64,000 bases of DNA from positions 930,001 through 994,000 of the forward strand of contig JAOANR010000001.1 in the NCBI GenBank assembly GCA_030278955.1, in the 5' to 3' direction. Positions 62,652 to 64,000 of the stretch are shown here, piece by piece (within the stretch, counting starts at the first letter, position 1; each line of letters opens with the position of its first letter). This DNA comes from Hygrophila difformis. Its lineage: Eukaryota > Streptophyta > Magnoliopsida > Lamiales > Acanthaceae. A program made the position numbers and the translations under genes. Under the pieces are notes generated by a model. The model saw only the letters and a list, made by a program, of their open reading frames with translations, was not told where the DNA came from and did no database searches.

Positions 62652-62950
62652 GATAGAACTAGTATTTTGGTCACCTGCTGAGTTCCAGTTCCTTGTACTC
62701 CTCTGAATCCAGTTTAGCTCTTCTTTTTCAAGGATGGAACCAAGTTCAGTGCTCAGCTGGGAATGAAGACGTTTGGTAAAACTGTTATCTAGCCAGTCAG
62801 CATTACGCTCAATGCCCTAGAGTCTGTCTCTAATTCGAGCTTTCCTTTTACTCAATGATCTGAAGATATCATTGTTCCAATTAGATGCCGCCAGCCTAAA
62901 CTTATTAATAAGCATGTGAATAGGAGCCTTATCATTCCAAATAGAGGCCA

Positions 62951-63715
62951 CTAGTTTTCTAAAATTGGGATAACTTTGCCAAGATGCCATATATCAAAGA
63001 AGCCTGAATTAGTTGCAGTAGCTGGAGAGGCCGGACGACCAATTCTGATAAGGAGAGGTGAATGATCAGATTGAACTCTATGGAGTACTTCGACAGTGCA
63101 TTGAGGAAACTTGTCATGCCATGCAATATTTCCAACCATTCTATCAAGCCGGCGTCTCAACAAACCTCTGGCCCAAGTAAACTTGCTTTCAAAGGTTTTG
63201 ATAGTAGACATAGAAGCAGCCTCCATCCAGCTGCCAAGCTCATCACAGGTTACATTTGAATTACCACCTCTGGATTCATCATAAGAAGCCATACAGTTAA
63301 AATCGCCTCCAATCAACCAAGGATCATGACGGGAGTTGTTGATTCTAAGAATGTCGGGCCATAACCAAGCACGACAATACTTATTAGGGGCGGCATAAAC
63401 CATAGTAATGAATAGGACACCATCAGAAGTGGTTAAGCAAACATCAACAAATTGGGAATGAGACTCAATGATATTGAGAGCGATAGTATCTTTCCACAGT
63501 ACCCAAATACCTCCAGCAAAGCCGGATGCCTCAACTCGAAAAGAGTAAGGGAAGCCACTCCTGCGAATGAAGCGATCGGCTTGATTCCCACTGATGCGAG
63601 GTTCGAACACCGCCATAATGTCAATATGTTTGCTAGAAGTGAGATCACAAAACTCTCTCCGGAATGGGGATGAACCTGCACCCTGTACGTTCCAACATGC
63701 AAAATTAATAAACAT
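62951..63715 (-). pseudogene. LINE ORF2 N-terminus: AP-type endonuclease
   Basis: Exonuclease-endonuclease-phosphatase domain: NFACWNVQGAG at the start, FEPRISG (the catalytic Glu region), WLIGGDFNCM, RLDRMVGN and QSDHSPLLI. This domain nicks the target for reverse transcription. The frame is open for 254 codons, then is lost toward the reverse transcriptase (62652-62950). Confidence 0.87.
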
Positions 63716-63766
63716 AGATAAATGGGGATTAAATAAGGGATAGAAAGCACTTGATCTGTTGAGAAG

Positions 63767-64000
63767 CTACATTGGCCTACAGGCTGCCTGCTCTCGCCCT
63801 GATGATGGAATGCTGATTGACTCTGCCTGCTGTTTAGAACGGCCTCTATTGGAAGGATCCAGAGGTCTCCCGTGGGTAGGGCCGTCAGCACTCTTGCTAC
63901 GTTTCCTAATGTGCATGGAGGGATCGATTACTTCGACCGCTGCATGATGATCCGGGGGGGAGGGAAGATTGAACGGCCTTAGTCCAGGCACCGGAGGGCT
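63767..64000 (-). CDS. LINE ORF1 C-terminal part (partial)
   Basis: An open minus-strand frame ending at 63767, 50 bp before the ORF2 start; basic and Ser/Pro-rich (HIRKRSKSADGPTHGRP). By position it should be the end of the Gag-like ORF1; no domain is visible in the part present. Confidence 0.5.
   Translation of the reverse strand, partial: SPPVPGLRPFNLPSPPDHHAAVEVIDPSMHIRKRSKSADGPTHGRPLDPSNRGRSKQQAESISIPSSGREQAACRPM

Larger units (their letters stand above)
59600..64000 (-). mobile_element. L1-type LINE with C-terminal RNase H, decayed, 5' end outside window
   Basis: On the minus strand the order is ORF1 tail, endonuclease, reverse transcriptase, zinc-binding region and RNase H, as in plant L1 elements. 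Many frameshifts and stops show it is dead. The left limit is approximate. Confidence 0.88.

Overview
The window is nuclear DNA of a flowering plant, most likely a eudicot. Genes are split by many short AT-rich GT-AG introns, the DNA is crowded with plant transposable elements of nearly every order, and the one host gene is a TOPLESS-type co-repressor. The species cannot be named from the sequence. There is one assembly gap of 500 Ns (55669-56168).

Layout. 1-8.1 kb: a Mutator-like element (MULE) cut by the left edge. It holds an open, spliced ULP1-type cysteine protease gene (+) tail-to-tail with a seven-exon MURA/FAR1-type transposase gene (-) that has one frameshift. 8.3-17.1 kb: an old element with short inverted ends, split by a 7,982-bp CACTA transposon with exact ends and a TGT target duplication; both CACTA genes carry stops or frameshifts. 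17.3-33.1 kb: a three-level nest. A 911-bp Helitron (+) is split by a ~3.5-kb Helitron (-), which is split by an 11.4-kb Ty3/gypsy Tat-type LTR retrotransposon (-) with 692-bp LTRs (about 1% different by eye) and an ATATC duplication. The retrotransposon has gag-pol with two RNase H regions, an antisense gene with a plant mobile domain, and a decayed unidentified coding segment. The inner Helitron carries exon-like fragments of an unidentified host gene.

34.3-47.7 kb: a TOPLESS-related gene (-) in 23 coding exons that join in one open frame of about 1,029 codons. Its ~6-kb intron 17 holds a degenerate CACTA-like element with a solo LTR inside it, a CTCGA-rich element, and remnants of copia and gypsy elements. 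Three MITE copies lie just upstream of the gene.

50.3-64 kb: a damaged Ty1/copia element (+) running into the gap; on the far side two minus-strand gypsy elements (one inserted in the gag of the other); then a decayed L1-type LINE (-) that leaves the window at the right edge.

The host gene has no functional link to the elements around it. The two MULE genes belong together as cargo and transposase, as do the two CACTA genes.
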